A stretch of DNA of 64,000 bases from Mucilaginibacter gotjawali (GCF_002355435.1 NZ_AP017313.1:4030001-4094000); one strand, 5' to 3'; counted from the stretch's first letter, positions 28,001 through 36,266 are shown. A program made the numbers and translations. The notes: a model not told the origin generated them from the letters alone.

Positions 28001-29233
28001 GTAAGTTTTAAAAGTTCCGTTTTTCCGGTCGAAACAGATAAGCCCGCCGCCGTTGGTGCCAATCCACAGGTTGCCTGTTTTATCTTCAGCGAAGCTATTG
28101 ATGTCGCTAAAGCTCAGGCTATGCGGGTCAGAGAACGGATCGGCCAGGTGATGTGTGTATAAAGGGAATTTGATGATACTTTGGTGATAATACCCAACGC
28201 CCTTTTTGTATGTACCAACCCAAATAATACCGGTGTAGTCATGATAAAGCAGGGTGATGCTGTTTTGGCCTATCGTTTTGTTATCGTCTTCGCGGTTGAG
28301 CAGGTATTGGATTTTAAAATCATGTTTATTAAGCAGATTTACCCCGCCATGATCCGTCGCGATCCAGATCCTGTCTTTATCGTCCTGTATAACACTTGCA
28401 ACTACATTGGTATTTAAATGGGCATTATCGGGCCCCTTATCAATATGTTTAAAAATGCCATTTTTTACATCAACAAAATACACGCCTTCTGAGTAGGTAG
28501 GCACATAGGCCCAGATACAGTTTTCTTTATCAATGAATATTTTATAAGATGCATTCTGCTCAGCCGACAACTTATTAAATACCTGCGAACGGTACGTAAT
28601 TTGCAGGCTCCGGGGATCCATGCGTTCCAATTGCCCGTTGCGATAGGTGAGCCAGAAATCCCCCTGCGAATCCTGTCCAAGGTCAGACACTGTATTTGAA
28701 CCTATCGTTTTTTTATCTGCCGCGGCATGCATTAAGTGAATAGTTTTATGACCCGCGGGATCAAATTTGAATATCCCCTGGTTTACATGCAGGAACCAAA
28801 AATTGCCGGCCCTATCCTTTTTTATGGCGGTAATATACCTGTCGGGGATATCAATTGTCCGCAAATAGCGGGTAATATTATGATCAAACTTTTCTGTAGC
28901 CGGGTCATAGATATTAAAGCCATTACGGGTTTCAATCCATAGTTTGTTTGCGGGTCCTTCACTTATACTTACAATATAATCACCATCAAGCGAGGTGGTA
29001 TCGTTAACCAAATGCTTAAATATCTTAAATTTATACCCATCATACCGGTTTAAACCCGAAATGGTGCCAAACCACATAAAACCCCTGTTATCCTTAAATA
29101 TGCAGGTAACATCGTTATGTGATAAACCGTTGTTGATATCAAGATGCGAAAACTGAAACTGGTTGTTTTGAGCGCACAGGAAAGTAGCCTGCAGCAACAG
29201 CAAAAAAAACAGTGTTAAAATTTTACACTTCAT
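25061..29233 (-). CDS. Hybrid two-component system regulator (HTCS)
   Basis: 1390 residues. In order: signal peptide (1-22); a periplasmic sensor of two seven-bladed propellers built from Reg_prop repeats (about 30-700, many GLIWVGT/NLWIGT words); a Y_Y_Y domain (about 720-790); one membrane segment (TTWAYILYAMAIIGALLYL); histidine-kinase DHp with His in FFTNVSHEFRTPLSLI; HATPase (NLLSNAYKFTPEGG, GSGIGLSI); a receiver with phosphoacceptor Asp in LIVSDISMPEMNG; and a C-terminal AraC-type HTH ending FKSQKYFVKSFKAEY. It would sense mannan oligosaccharides in the periplasm and activate susC and downstream genes. Confidence 0.95.
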   Translation of the reverse strand: MKCKILTLFFLLLLQATFLCAQNNQFQFSHLDINNGLSHNDVTCIFKDNRGFMWFGTISGLNRYDGYKFKIFKHLVNDTTSLDGDYIVSISEGPANKLWIETRNGFNIYDPATEKFDHNITRYLRTIDIPDRYITAIKKDRAGNFWFLHVNQGIFKFDPAGHKTIHLMHAAADKKTIGSNTVSDLGQDSQGDFWLTYRNGQLERMDPRSLQITYRSQVFNKLSAEQNASYKIFIDKENCIWAYVPTYSEGVYFVDVKNGIFKHIDKGPDNAHLNTNVVASVIQDDKDRIWIATDHGGVNLLNKHDFKIQYLLNREDDNKTIGQNSITLLYHDYTGIIWVGTYKKGVGYYHQSIIKFPLYTHHLADPFSDPHSLSFSDINSFAEDKTGNLWIGTNGGGLICFDRKNGTFKTYLHNAADNNSLGNNVVVYLYFSHDQKLWIGTYFGGLDCFDGQHFTHFKHDDKIPGSISDDRVCSIAEDDEHHLLVGTLSAGLNVFDSKTQTFSHYVYNSKENAIHSNYISKILLDRHKNLWVVTSYGVDVLLKRTHQFIHYIHDDKNPYSLINNSTNNVMEDSYGLIWVSTREGLSVFDYKTGRFTNITRQDGLPDNTVIDLQEYDKSNIWVSTLNGISDINVDRSGAALKFHFTNYDETEGLQGREFTENSSFKTREGELLFGGGNGFNIFKPSNLYTNQNVPDLVFTDFQVFNESVKVGEKINGKVILPEAITGLKSLNLKYNDNVFAIEFAALNYFNPGKVRYQYMMEGFDKGWINADNRIRKATYTNLDPDDYVFKVRATSGDNWKNSRVEFMNISILPPFWKTTWAYILYAMAIIGALLYLRQRAIQKLRAQFSIEKEREEAHRMHELDLMKIKFFTNVSHEFRTPLSLIMAPVDKILKQISEPDIQRQLMLVNRNAKRLLNLVNQLLDFRKMEYQELKLHEKNGDIVNFIKDLSYAFTDIADQKNIKFLFDTETASFYTSFDHDKIERIVFNLLSNAYKFTPEGGQVSVLLNLITKDGDDDKILEIRIIDTGIGIAPDKQDRIFEPFFQNDIPGSMLNSGSGIGLSITREFVKLHGGEITVESEFNEGSCFTVLLPVRQLNSSLFTDTGLLLDHSLDFMPAEAPNKLNGCHKENRDLKKPTILLVEDNEDFRFYIKDNLKASFNIIEAENGKKGWQKALAQHPNLIVSDISMPEMNGIDLCIKLKNDMRTSHIPVILLTALIGEDQQIKGLETGATDYLTKPFNFEILQSKIRNILSQQEYMRKTYTKQVDVSPTEMQVDSPDELFIKKVLLLIDNNISNPNFSVEELSSEVFVSRYTLYKKILAMTGKTPNELVRSMRLKRAVQLLETGHLTISQICHKVGFKSQKYFVKSFKAEYNTIPSKYLESVQEEEIA

Positions 29234-29765
29234 AAATGTATTTTTTCTATCAGATGCCCGCTTATTCAGGTGAATAAAACTTAGGTTTGCAACGCGTAAT
29301 TCTATTACCGGGATTCAAATTAACCTAATAAAAATGGTTAAAACAGGTATTACCTTACAATTAGTATTTTTACAATAATACCCCTGCATTAATGTTGATT
29401 AGCACAGAGAGTTACTTTTTTAAAAATATATTTTAAAGAAAAACGATGTATAATTGACAATTATCAAAAATAACAGCATTTAAGAAGTTGGCTGTAATAG
29501 TATTTTTACATTTCTTAATTTAAAATTAACCCGTGGAAAGCAACAATCTGCCTTTAGTAAATCAAAATCAGTATAATATACGGAATTGGTAATAATACTT
29601 TTCCTTCAATTAACAGGTAAGTTTTTGAGGTTTATAAATTACTTTTAAAAAGTATGGTCATCCTGTTTTTTCACAATCGGTGTAATTACCAATATCAGCA
29701 AAACAACCTGTGAGTTTTTTTGTAGTAAACGCATTACATTTAGCGCTAAAAGCTTGTTATAATTA
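29234..29765. other. AT-rich divergent intergenic region, no gene seen
   Basis: This 532-bp stretch separates the divergent HTCS gene and mla operon. I see no ORF, RNA gene or strong repeat. A TACATTTA word at 29735-29742, close to the -7 consensus, stands 24 bp before the mlaE start codon and is the only promoter-like signal noted. Confidence 0.5.
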
Positions 29766-30575
29766 ATGGATTCATCAAACAACATAGAAGAACCTGTACA
29801 TAAAAAACGAAATGGCTTTAAAAATAGCCTGGTAACCTTTTTTGCCGATCTTTATAAGATCCACCTGTTTATCGTGCGCTTTTTTAAAGAGGCCTTCGTG
29901 CCTCCCTTTGAACTAAAAGAAGTGGTAAGGCAATGTTACGAAGTTGGCGTGCGCTCCTTAACGTTGATTAGTGTAACAGGTTTTATTGTAGGTTTTATTT
30001 TCACCAAGCAGGCTCGCCCTTCGCTGGCAAGTTTTGGGGCAAATTCGTGGTTGCCGTCATTGGTTTCCATCGCCATTATGCGTGCATTGGCACCTTTGGT
30101 TACAGCATTGATCGCATCAGGCAAAGTGGGATCGAGCATCGGCGCCGAATTAGGCTCCATGCGGGTAACCGAACAAATTGATGCCATGGAAGTTTCGGGC
30201 ACCAAGCCCTTTAAATATTTAGTGTGTACCCGTGTGCTGGCCACTACCCTTACCCTCCCTATCCTGGCCACCTATACCGCTTTTATAGGTTTATTGGGTG
30301 GTTATTTAAATGTAAGCCTGGTTGAAGGCATCAGCTATACCGCATTTGTGCAGGATTTTTTTCAGCCCCTGGTATTTCTTGATTTTACAGCATCACTTGT
30401 AAAATCAATCGTATTTGGATTTACCATCGGCATAGTAGGCTGCTATCAGGGTTACTTTTCAACCAAGGGAACCGAAGGCGTTGGTAAAGCCGCAAATGGC
30501 GCTGTTGTTACCGCTATGTTTTTAGTTTTTATTGAAGAAGTGATCATCGTACAAATAACCAATAACTTCCGTTAA
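29766..30575 (+). CDS. mlaE: MlaE-family ABC transporter permease
   Basis: 269 residues with about five or six membrane segments. It is the permease of an MCE-type phospholipid transporter that moves lipids between the two membranes. Family hallmarks are PPFELKEVVRQCYEVGVRSL, LAPLVTALIASGKVGSSIGAELGSMRVTEQIDAM (the conserved MlaE segment, about 111-143) and GCYQGYFSTKGTEGVGKA near the C-terminus. It is followed after 16 bp by the ATPase gene, and the two form the start of a three-gene operon. Confidence 0.95.
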   Translation: MDSSNNIEEPVHKKRNGFKNSLVTFFADLYKIHLFIVRFFKEAFVPPFELKEVVRQCYEVGVRSLTLISVTGFIVGFIFTKQARPSLASFGANSWLPSLVSIAIMRALAPLVTALIASGKVGSSIGAELGSMRVTEQIDAMEVSGTKPFKYLVCTRVLATTLTLPILATYTAFIGLLGGYLNVSLVEGISYTAFVQDFFQPLVFLDFTASLVKSIVFGFTIGIVGCYQGYFSTKGTEGVGKAANGAVVTAMFLVFIEEVIIVQITNNFR

Positions 30576-30591
30576 TGAGTGCCCTCCAATC

Positions 30592-31365
30592 ATGAAAAAG
30601 GCAAAAGCAAAGATCGATTATAACAATACAGTAATAAAAATCAGGGGGCTGGAAAAGTCGTTTGAAGATTATGCCGTATTGCGCGGCATCGACCTTGATC
30701 TGTACCAGGGGGAAAACCTGGTAGTTTTGGGGCGCTCCGGTTCGGGTAAATCGGTTTTGATAAAATTAGTTTCCGGGTTATTAAAGCCCGACAAAGGCAG
30801 CATTGAGGTTTTAGGGCAGGATGTTCGCAGTATCACCGAAAAAGAATTGCAGGTACTGAGGATAAGGATCGGTTTTTCTTTTCAGAACAGCGCCTTGTAC
30901 GATAGCATGACCGTGCGCAAAAACCTTGAATTTCCGCTGGTGCGCAACCGGAAACATCTTACCCGAAAGGAAATTGACAGTGCCGTTGAAACGGTGCTGG
31001 ATGCAGTTGGCCTTAGCCAGACGCTGAACCAGATGCCTGCCGAGCTTTCGGGCGGGCAGCGCAAGCGGATAGGTATAGCGCGCACGTTGATCCTTAACCC
31101 CGAGATCATGCTGTACGATGAACCCACAGCCGGGCTCGACCCGATCACCTGTATCGAGATCAACGACCTGATCAACGAGGTGCAGCAGCGTTTTAAAACA
31201 TCGTCTATCATTATTACCCACGACCTAACCTGCGCCAAATCAACCGGCGACCGGATAGCAATGCTGATAGACGGCCAATTTCAGCGGGTAGGAAGCTTTG
31301 AAGAAGTATTTGACACAACAGACGAAAGGATAAAACCTTTTTATGATTACAATTTTACAGATTAG
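30592..31365 (+). CDS. mlaF: MlaF-family ABC transporter ATP-binding protein
   Basis: 257 residues. It powers the MlaE permease. The Walker A is GRSGSGKS (about 48-55), the ABC signature LSGGQRKRIGIA, and Walker B IMLYDEPTAGLDP, with ITHDL as the His switch. The Q-loop is FQNSALYDSMTV. The length is typical for MlaF. The gene lies between mlaE and mlaD; the spacing to mlaD (114 bp) holds a 16-bp perfect palindrome, so expression of mlaD might be set separately. Confidence 0.95.
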   Translation: MKKAKAKIDYNNTVIKIRGLEKSFEDYAVLRGIDLDLYQGENLVVLGRSGSGKSVLIKLVSGLLKPDKGSIEVLGQDVRSITEKELQVLRIRIGFSFQNSALYDSMTVRKNLEFPLVRNRKHLTRKEIDSAVETVLDAVGLSQTLNQMPAELSGGQRKRIGIARTLILNPEIMLYDEPTAGLDPITCIEINDLINEVQQRFKTSSIIITHDLTCAKSTGDRIAMLIDGQFQRVGSFEEVFDTTDERIKPFYDYNFTD

Positions 31366-31429
31366 TCCGGGCGTCAGCAACGTTTGCGGGCAGGCAGGTC
31401 CGGAAGTCCGAAAGAAGCTGCAACTGACG

Positions 31430-31445
31430 TCCGCCAATTGGCGGA
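31430..31445. repeat. Perfect palindrome in mlaF-mlaD gap
   Basis: TCCGCCAATTGGCGGA is a perfect 16-bp palindrome 34 bp upstream of the mlaD start, in a gap also carrying AGTCCGGAAGTCCG-like short-word repeats. It could form an intercistronic hairpin or bind a dimeric protein; neither is shown. Confidence 0.45.
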
Positions 31446-31479
31446 TAACTTAAGTTATATAGAAGACATTTATCATATC

Positions 31480-32463
31480 ATGGATTTAAAGGAAAACAGG
31501 AAAGCATTAACGGTAGGCATATTTTTAGCCATCGGGCTTGTTATTTTTATAGTGGGCGTTTTTACCCTGGGCGGCCAGCAAAAAAGCTTTGATAAAAGCA
31601 TCCACGTCAGCGCCATATTTGACGATGTTGCCGGTTTAAAAAAGGGTAATGATGTTTGGTTCTCGGGCGTTAAAGTGGGCACGATAAGTGAGATCAAATT
31701 CGTCGGCTTATCGCAGGTTAACGTAAGAATGAAAATAGACGAAAAGGTACAGCCCTATATTCACCACAACTCGGGCGTGCATATCGGCACCGACGGATTG
31801 ATCGGCAATAAGTTGATTGTGATTGACGGCGGCAGCCCCCAGGCCCCGGTAGTTGCAGACGGGGATACGCTGCATGCAGTAAAAATGCTTTCGACCGACG
31901 ACATGCTGAAAACCTTCCAGAAAAACAATGAGAACCTGCTCGCCATTACCGGTGATTTTAAAGTATTGAGTCATAATATTTTAAAAGGTAAAGGTACCGT
32001 AGGCGCCCTGATGGCCGACAGCGCTATGGGAATGCAGCTTAAAAACTCCATGCGGAACCTGCAGGCAGCCACCGAAAAAGCGGCCACACTGGCTGCACAG
32101 CTGAACCAATTTGGCGATAAACTGAATACCAAAGGAGGCTTTGCAGATAAGCTATTAACAGATACGGCCACCTTTAACCGCCTTAAAACAGCCGCCAGCC
32201 AATTACAGGAGGCCGCTAATAATGCCAGTACATTCACCAATAACCTGAACAGGGCCAGCAATAAACTAAACAACACAGATAATACCCTGGGCGTATTGCT
32301 TAATGATCCCAAAGGCGCTGCACAGGTGCAATCAACCCTTAAAAACCTGCAGGAAAGCTCCGTAAAACTAAATGACGACCTTGAAGCTTTGCAGCATAAC
32401 TTTTTATTGAAGGGATTTTTTAAAAACAAGGAAAAGGCGAAGGCAGATAGTTTGAAGAAGTAG
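31480..32463 (+). CDS. mlaD: MlaD/MCE-domain lipid-binding protein
   Basis: 327 residues from the preferred start at 31480 (MDLKENRKALTVGIFLAIG); an in-frame start at 31384 would add 32 residues encoded by repeat-like DNA. One N-terminal membrane segment (about 10-29) is followed by an MCE domain (about 40-115, IFDDVAGLKKGNDVWFSGVKVG, GTDGLIGNKLIVIDGG), then a long helical, Asn/Ala-rich tail with coiled-coil character (about 160-310). It binds lipid in the periplasm as part of the MlaEFD complex. A decayed copy of its last codons lies at 33032-33130. Confidence 0.94.
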   Translation: MDLKENRKALTVGIFLAIGLVIFIVGVFTLGGQQKSFDKSIHVSAIFDDVAGLKKGNDVWFSGVKVGTISEIKFVGLSQVNVRMKIDEKVQPYIHHNSGVHIGTDGLIGNKLIVIDGGSPQAPVVADGDTLHAVKMLSTDDMLKTFQKNNENLLAITGDFKVLSHNILKGKGTVGALMADSAMGMQLKNSMRNLQAATEKAATLAAQLNQFGDKLNTKGGFADKLLTDTATFNRLKTAASQLQEAANNASTFTNNLNRASNKLNNTDNTLGVLLNDPKGAAQVQSTLKNLQESSVKLNDDLEALQHNFLLKGFFKNKEKAKADSLKK

Positions 32464-32595
32464 TCCGGAAGTCGGGAAAGTCAGTAAAGTCCGAAAGATA
32501 GAGTTGTCTAAAATCAGGAGGCTGTGGGGGCTTTGAGGATTTAGGTTGATGAACATTATTAATGGATTCAAATCAAATATCGCACAACCACGAAA

Positions 32596-32730
32596 TGTTC
32601 CTACGGAACATGAATCGTTCATTTTTTATTTTCTACCCACCAAACATCCCGATGGGATGTAAAAAATAATGTCCCGGAGGTACGTCTCGTCGGTAGAAAA
32701 AAGGCCGGTAAGGGCGTTCCATCGGAACGC
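32596..32730. repeat. Dispersed repeat with three small hairpins
   Basis: Three hairpins follow each other: TGTTCCTACGGAACA (32596-32610), ACATCCCGATGGGATGT (32644-32660) and GCGTTCCATCGGAACGC (32714-32730). A TTTTCTACC word left of the second and GGTAGAAAA right of it are inverted. The same TTTCTACC/GGTAGAAA words bracket the element split by the IS at 41375-43060, so both are copies of one family. No ORF spans it. It sits just downstream of mlaD. Confidence 0.65.
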
Positions 32731-32821
32731 ATAGTGAGAAAACGCGACAGGTTGATTTGCAACCTTTACAATTAGTTGCTTGCTATCGTTAGTGTGATTA
32801 ACTTAGTAAAAAGGAATAGAT

Positions 32822-32992
32822 ATGACACGCCTCACTATCGACAAAAAAAAATATGCGCTTATTCCTGAAGAAAATTACCAGGAATTAAAGAAAATGGCTG
32901 CTTTAAAACGCGAACCTGAAAAAACATTTTCTATAGAGGAGGCGCGTAATTACAGCAAAAGCCTTATCCGGAAATGGGCCTCAGAAAAGTAG
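32822..32992 (+). CDS. Small orphan antitoxin-like protein
   Basis: 56 residues, from an ATG at 32822 to a TAG at 32990-32992. It starts with a strand (MTRLTIDKKKYALIPEENYQ), followed by a helix (ELKKMAALKR) and a basic C-terminal helix (EEARNYSKSLIRKWASEK). The layout resembles short antitoxins, but no toxin frame adjoins; the next DNA is the decayed mlaD tail. It is preceded by an AT-rich leader with AAAGGAATAG as a possible ribosome site. Function inferred from size and sequence style only. Confidence 0.55.
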   Translation: MTRLTIDKKKYALIPEENYQELKKMAALKREPEKTFSIEEARNYSKSLIRKWASEK

Positions 32993-33031
32993 TCAACAAA
33001 CAATCCGCGGCCGAAAATATTACTAAAATAT

Positions 33032-33130
33032 CTTGGTATCTTGAAGCGAATTTAGGTTGATAACTTTTTGCTGCGCGGATTTTTTAAAAGCAAGCTAAAG
33101 GCGAAGGTGGATAGTTTTAAGAAGCGGTGA
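33032..33130 (+). pseudogene. Remnant of an mlaD 3' end
   Basis: From 33062 to the TGA at 33128-33130 the DNA translates NFLLRGFFKSKLKAKVDSFK plus KR, matching the last residues of the MlaD at 31480-32463 (NFLLKGFFKNKEKAKADSLK plus K). Nucleotide similarity is high over about 66 bp. Just upstream, CTTGAAGC at about 33040 also matches the mlaD sequence, but a length difference in between breaks the frame. No start codon or upstream MCE sequence remains, so this is a fragment. Confidence 0.75.
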
Positions 33131-33258
33131 TTAGAAGTTGAGAATTGTATGTTAGAAAAAGCCAGTACACTATAATTAGAACAATGATATTTGTAAAGTT
33201 TTATAATGAAATAATTTCTAATTTTATCCAATAATTGATTTCTCAAACCTAAAATCCA

Positions 33259-33825
33259 ATGGTTAAACCTAAAACCTATAGAATTCTTGGGGTCGTTTTT
33301 TTTGGATTGTTCAACATATATAATTTATATGCTTTCTTATATGTCCCATATAAAAGCGATCAGGATATTTTAAAAGTATCTTATGGTATAAAATCTAATC
33401 CACTAAGAAAAAAATTAAATATTCCTGTTATAGAAGGCGATATGTCGCCTATTTATAGATATCATCAATTCTATGCAAGCAATAGGTGGGAATCAGGAAA
33501 TGAGTATCCAGTCAATGGAGTAATCGCTCATCCTTACAAGTTTGTAGATGCTGATAGAAAAACCCTGAGGCTAAAGGAAGAAGGTGATTCCTATCGACGG
33601 AGAATTAATGATACCATCTTTCAACAAATCAATATAGATTCTGAAATCATTGGGGACACCATTTCCAAAAGACATGGATTGCTTTTTTACATGCATAAAA
33701 GCAACTTACTACTGGATACTTTTGTATTAGTCAAACCATATAACAAGGAATTAAAACTTGATGAACGTGGCGTTGATAGCGTAGCCAAAAAGTGGCACCT
33801 TGATTATTTGGTTAAAGAGAAATAA
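33259..33825 (+). CDS. Hypothetical protein with N-terminal membrane anchor
   Basis: 188 residues. One hydrophobic segment lies at about 9-28 (ILGVVFFGLFNIYNLYAFLY), then a hydrophilic domain with alternating strands (SPIYRYHQFYASNRWESGNE, HPYKFVDADRKTLRLKEEGD, HGLLFYMHKSNLLLDTFVLV). I do not recognise a family. It is markedly more AT-rich than the mla genes upstream, consistent with recent acquisition, and lies between the mlaD remnant and a MITE-like element. Confidence 0.7.
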   Translation: MVKPKTYRILGVVFFGLFNIYNLYAFLYVPYKSDQDILKVSYGIKSNPLRKKLNIPVIEGDMSPIYRYHQFYASNRWESGNEYPVNGVIAHPYKFVDADRKTLRLKEEGDSYRRRINDTIFQQINIDSEIIGDTISKRHGLLFYMHKSNLLLDTFVLVKPYNKELKLDERGVDSVAKKWHLDYLVKEK

Positions 33826-33872
33826 TTTTCAAAAAAAAGACTTCCGATGTTTGGTGACATCAGAAATTAAAA

Positions 33873-34039
33873 CCGTAGGGGCGATCCTTGTGGTCGCCCC
33901 TGTTTTTGGAGCATTGTAGAGATTTTGCGATCAATGCGCCAGATTCGTGATGGCGAAGCCGGATTGGTGGCCGTGTTCCGGAATCTGATTGCATTGGTGG
34001 CTACGTCGTTTAGGGCGACCACAAGGGTCGCCCCTACGG
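33873..34039. repeat. MITE-like element with GGGGCGA terminal inverted repeats
   Basis: A 167-bp element ends in 27-bp inverted repeats with one mismatch (33873-33899 and 34013-34039; the left begins CCGTAGGGGCGATCCTTG). Each end is itself an imperfect hairpin pairing GGGGCGA with TCGCCCC. The interior is non-coding. It lies between convergent genes, so the hairpins may also end transcription. Confidence 0.75.
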
Positions 34040-34065
34040 ACGTCTGCGTTGCTAATCACAATTCA

Positions 34066-35988
34066 CTACTCACCTGCCGAAGGCTTTTTCTCACCACTCA
34101 CATTCGCACCACTTACCTTTTCACCTGCGGCTTCATTCGCCTTTTGTAGCTTTTTCAGCATCTCGTTGCCTATCAGGGCATCGATCATACCGTTACCACC
34201 GCCATCTTTACCACTCACAAGGATATCAGGTACTAATTTGATACCATTACTTGCTAAGGCCTCGGCTACGCGGACAATAGCGTACTGTTCGGTACCCATG
34301 GCCATGGTTTTTTGCTTGGTTACTTCGGCTTCGGCCAAACCTATGGCTTTTATTTTGCTCGCTTCGGCATTACCGTTTACTTCAGTTGCGTTGGCATCCG
34401 CTTTGGCGTTAACCGTTTTGGCTTCGGCATCGGCCTTGGCTATGGTGATACGCACTTCGGCATCGGCAGTTGCATTAATGGTTTTGGCCTGGGCCTCACC
34501 ACGCGATGCAGCAACCTTTGAAGCAGCCATCTGGGTGTTGATTTCTACCTGGCGGGTTGATTTTACCACCTCAGGCTGCATATCGGCGCCGGCTTTGGCG
34601 CTTTCAAATTCCTTACGTTCAATTTGCGCATTACGCTGAATCTCGTAAGTAACTTTTTCCTGCTCGGCTATTTTACGGTCGGTAAGCGTTTTCATTAAAG
34701 CGGCCGGCGGCACAATATCTCCGATCAGTGTATCCACGCCCACAACGTTATAATCATCCAGCACTTTGCTGATATGCTGCTTGGCATCATCCTGCCGCTG
34801 GATCCGGTTTGCCAAAAACTCAATCACGTCGCTTTTTTGTGCCGAGTTACGGAAATAGTTGGCAATGGTAGGCTCCAGCACCTGCGAAACCAGGTTTTTC
34901 ATGTTACCAAACCTTGCGATAACTTTCGGCGCTTCGTTGCGCGGAATATGGATAATTTGCGACACGTCGAGGTTAAAAGTAAACCCGTCTGACGACCTTA
35001 CCGTGATGGTACACAGGTTTTTATCCAGCTCGTGCGCCTCGGTACGGCTATCGGCCCAGTTGAGCACGATATTGGTGGTAGGCACCACTTCCACCGCGTG
35101 GGTGTAAATATTTACCGGGTGTTTACCGGGATCAAGCGGCTGGTCCCAAACCCCTTTTTCGTTGCGTTTTACAATATTGCCATGTTTAAAGCCCTCGCCG
35201 CTGGTATCCTTTCCTTCCGGACCAACGAAAGAGTTCACCACCCCCACATAACCAATGGGGATATAGATCATATCTACCTGCTCCACAATTACAAACCATG
35301 GGTTAAGGTAGTAAGTACCCGCCAGGATGACGTCTTCCTGCAAACCTTTCATACCACCGGCATTGATAAAAGCCATCGGGTCCTGGAAGTTTTTATGTCC
35401 GGGGACCGATACACCGGCGATCTCGCCTTTATCCAGCGGTTCGCCATCCAGCGTGGTAATAATACCTACCTTATTTTCATGGATCTGGGTAATGGGTACC
35501 ATTTCGATATCAAACAAAAAGGTATTGATACGGTAACTACCGGGGGTTAAGAATGCAGCCTGCGGGCCTTTCTGGCCGTTATTGTCCAAAAATTTCACCG
35601 CATCCTGGAACTTGTCGGATTCCACAGGTTTGCCCAGTACGCGGCCTGTATCCATACCGGCGCCGTCTTTTGCCTTTACCAGGCCCAGGTTACCCTGCTC
35701 AATAATGGTAAAAGGCGCCATGGTAATGGCATACTGCCATGGAAACATGCCCCAGTATAAACCCGGGGCAAGCGCTTTTGCCTGCATACCGGCTTCGCCG
35801 TTGATGGCAATGATTCGGCCGTCGGGCAATCTTTTAGCGCCTGACAGGGCATACTTTTTTACCACAAGGCCGATACGGTCATCAGGTACGATCACCATAC
35901 CAAAAAATACGCGCAGTACAAATTTGTACATCAATAAAACAACTACAACAGGCACAGCCCACCATAGGATTGGAATTAAATCGTTCAT
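34066..35988 (-). CDS. SPFH/flotillin-like membrane protein
   Basis: 640 residues. A membrane segment lies at about 8-30, followed by a segment GMVIVPDDRIGLVVKKYALSG typical of SPFH proteins, an extended SPFH/band-7 region to about 430 (VRSSDGFTFNLDVSQIIHIP, RNSAQKSDVIEFLANR), and a long Ala/Lys/Glu-rich helix (about 430-590) made of repeated AEA, ADAEAKT and NAKAD words, like the flotillin domain. The tail is Gly- and Lys-rich. It probably forms membrane-associated oligomers; function unknown. It seems monocistronic and borders the accessory island. Confidence 0.88.
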   Translation of the reverse strand: MNDLIPILWWAVPVVVVLLMYKFVLRVFFGMVIVPDDRIGLVVKKYALSGAKRLPDGRIIAINGEAGMQAKALAPGLYWGMFPWQYAITMAPFTIIEQGNLGLVKAKDGAGMDTGRVLGKPVESDKFQDAVKFLDNNGQKGPQAAFLTPGSYRINTFLFDIEMVPITQIHENKVGIITTLDGEPLDKGEIAGVSVPGHKNFQDPMAFINAGGMKGLQEDVILAGTYYLNPWFVIVEQVDMIYIPIGYVGVVNSFVGPEGKDTSGEGFKHGNIVKRNEKGVWDQPLDPGKHPVNIYTHAVEVVPTTNIVLNWADSRTEAHELDKNLCTITVRSSDGFTFNLDVSQIIHIPRNEAPKVIARFGNMKNLVSQVLEPTIANYFRNSAQKSDVIEFLANRIQRQDDAKQHISKVLDDYNVVGVDTLIGDIVPPAALMKTLTDRKIAEQEKVTYEIQRNAQIERKEFESAKAGADMQPEVVKSTRQVEINTQMAASKVAASRGEAQAKTINATADAEVRITIAKADAEAKTVNAKADANATEVNGNAEASKIKAIGLAEAEVTKQKTMAMGTEQYAIVRVAEALASNGIKLVPDILVSGKDGGGNGMIDALIGNEMLKKLQKANEAAGEKVSGANVSGEKKPSAGE

Positions 35989-36266
35989 TTTTTTTTAGAT
36001 TGTAAAAGTTGAATTTTTATAAACGGAACCCTTGAGATGCGGACCCTCACTGAAACTTACAGCATTTATGAAGTTTAACCTGGCTGTATAGTGTAATTTA
36101 GATAACAGGGCAATGGGTTTGTTACGCATTACGATAAGATTATTTTCAAATATGTTTGAATAGGTTGGGATTAGCAAGGGTTGGGGGAAATAAGATTTAA
36201 CAGTTGTGGATCGCTTCCGTGCGCGGTGGTTTCCTGTTAGCTCGCCAATAAATGCGTTTTAAATTG

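Noticed and set aside
31971..32429. 152-residue minus-strand open frame
   Set aside because: Antisense to the helical tail of mlaD; translation is low-complexity Leu/Ser/Ala.
33989..34639. 216-residue plus-strand open frame
   Set aside because: It runs antisense through the Ala-rich helix of the SPFH gene and the adjacent repeat; its Ser/Ala-rich translation is a by-product of that composition.
35032..35550. 172-residue plus-strand open frame
   Set aside because: Antisense to the conserved SPFH domain; no start-site signal or family resemblance.
34066..35988. SPFH protein as part of the defence island
   Set aside because: It is a plausible membrane-defence candidate, but it lies beyond a gap of nearly 280 bp, is similar in composition to the core genome, and is not coupled to the operon.
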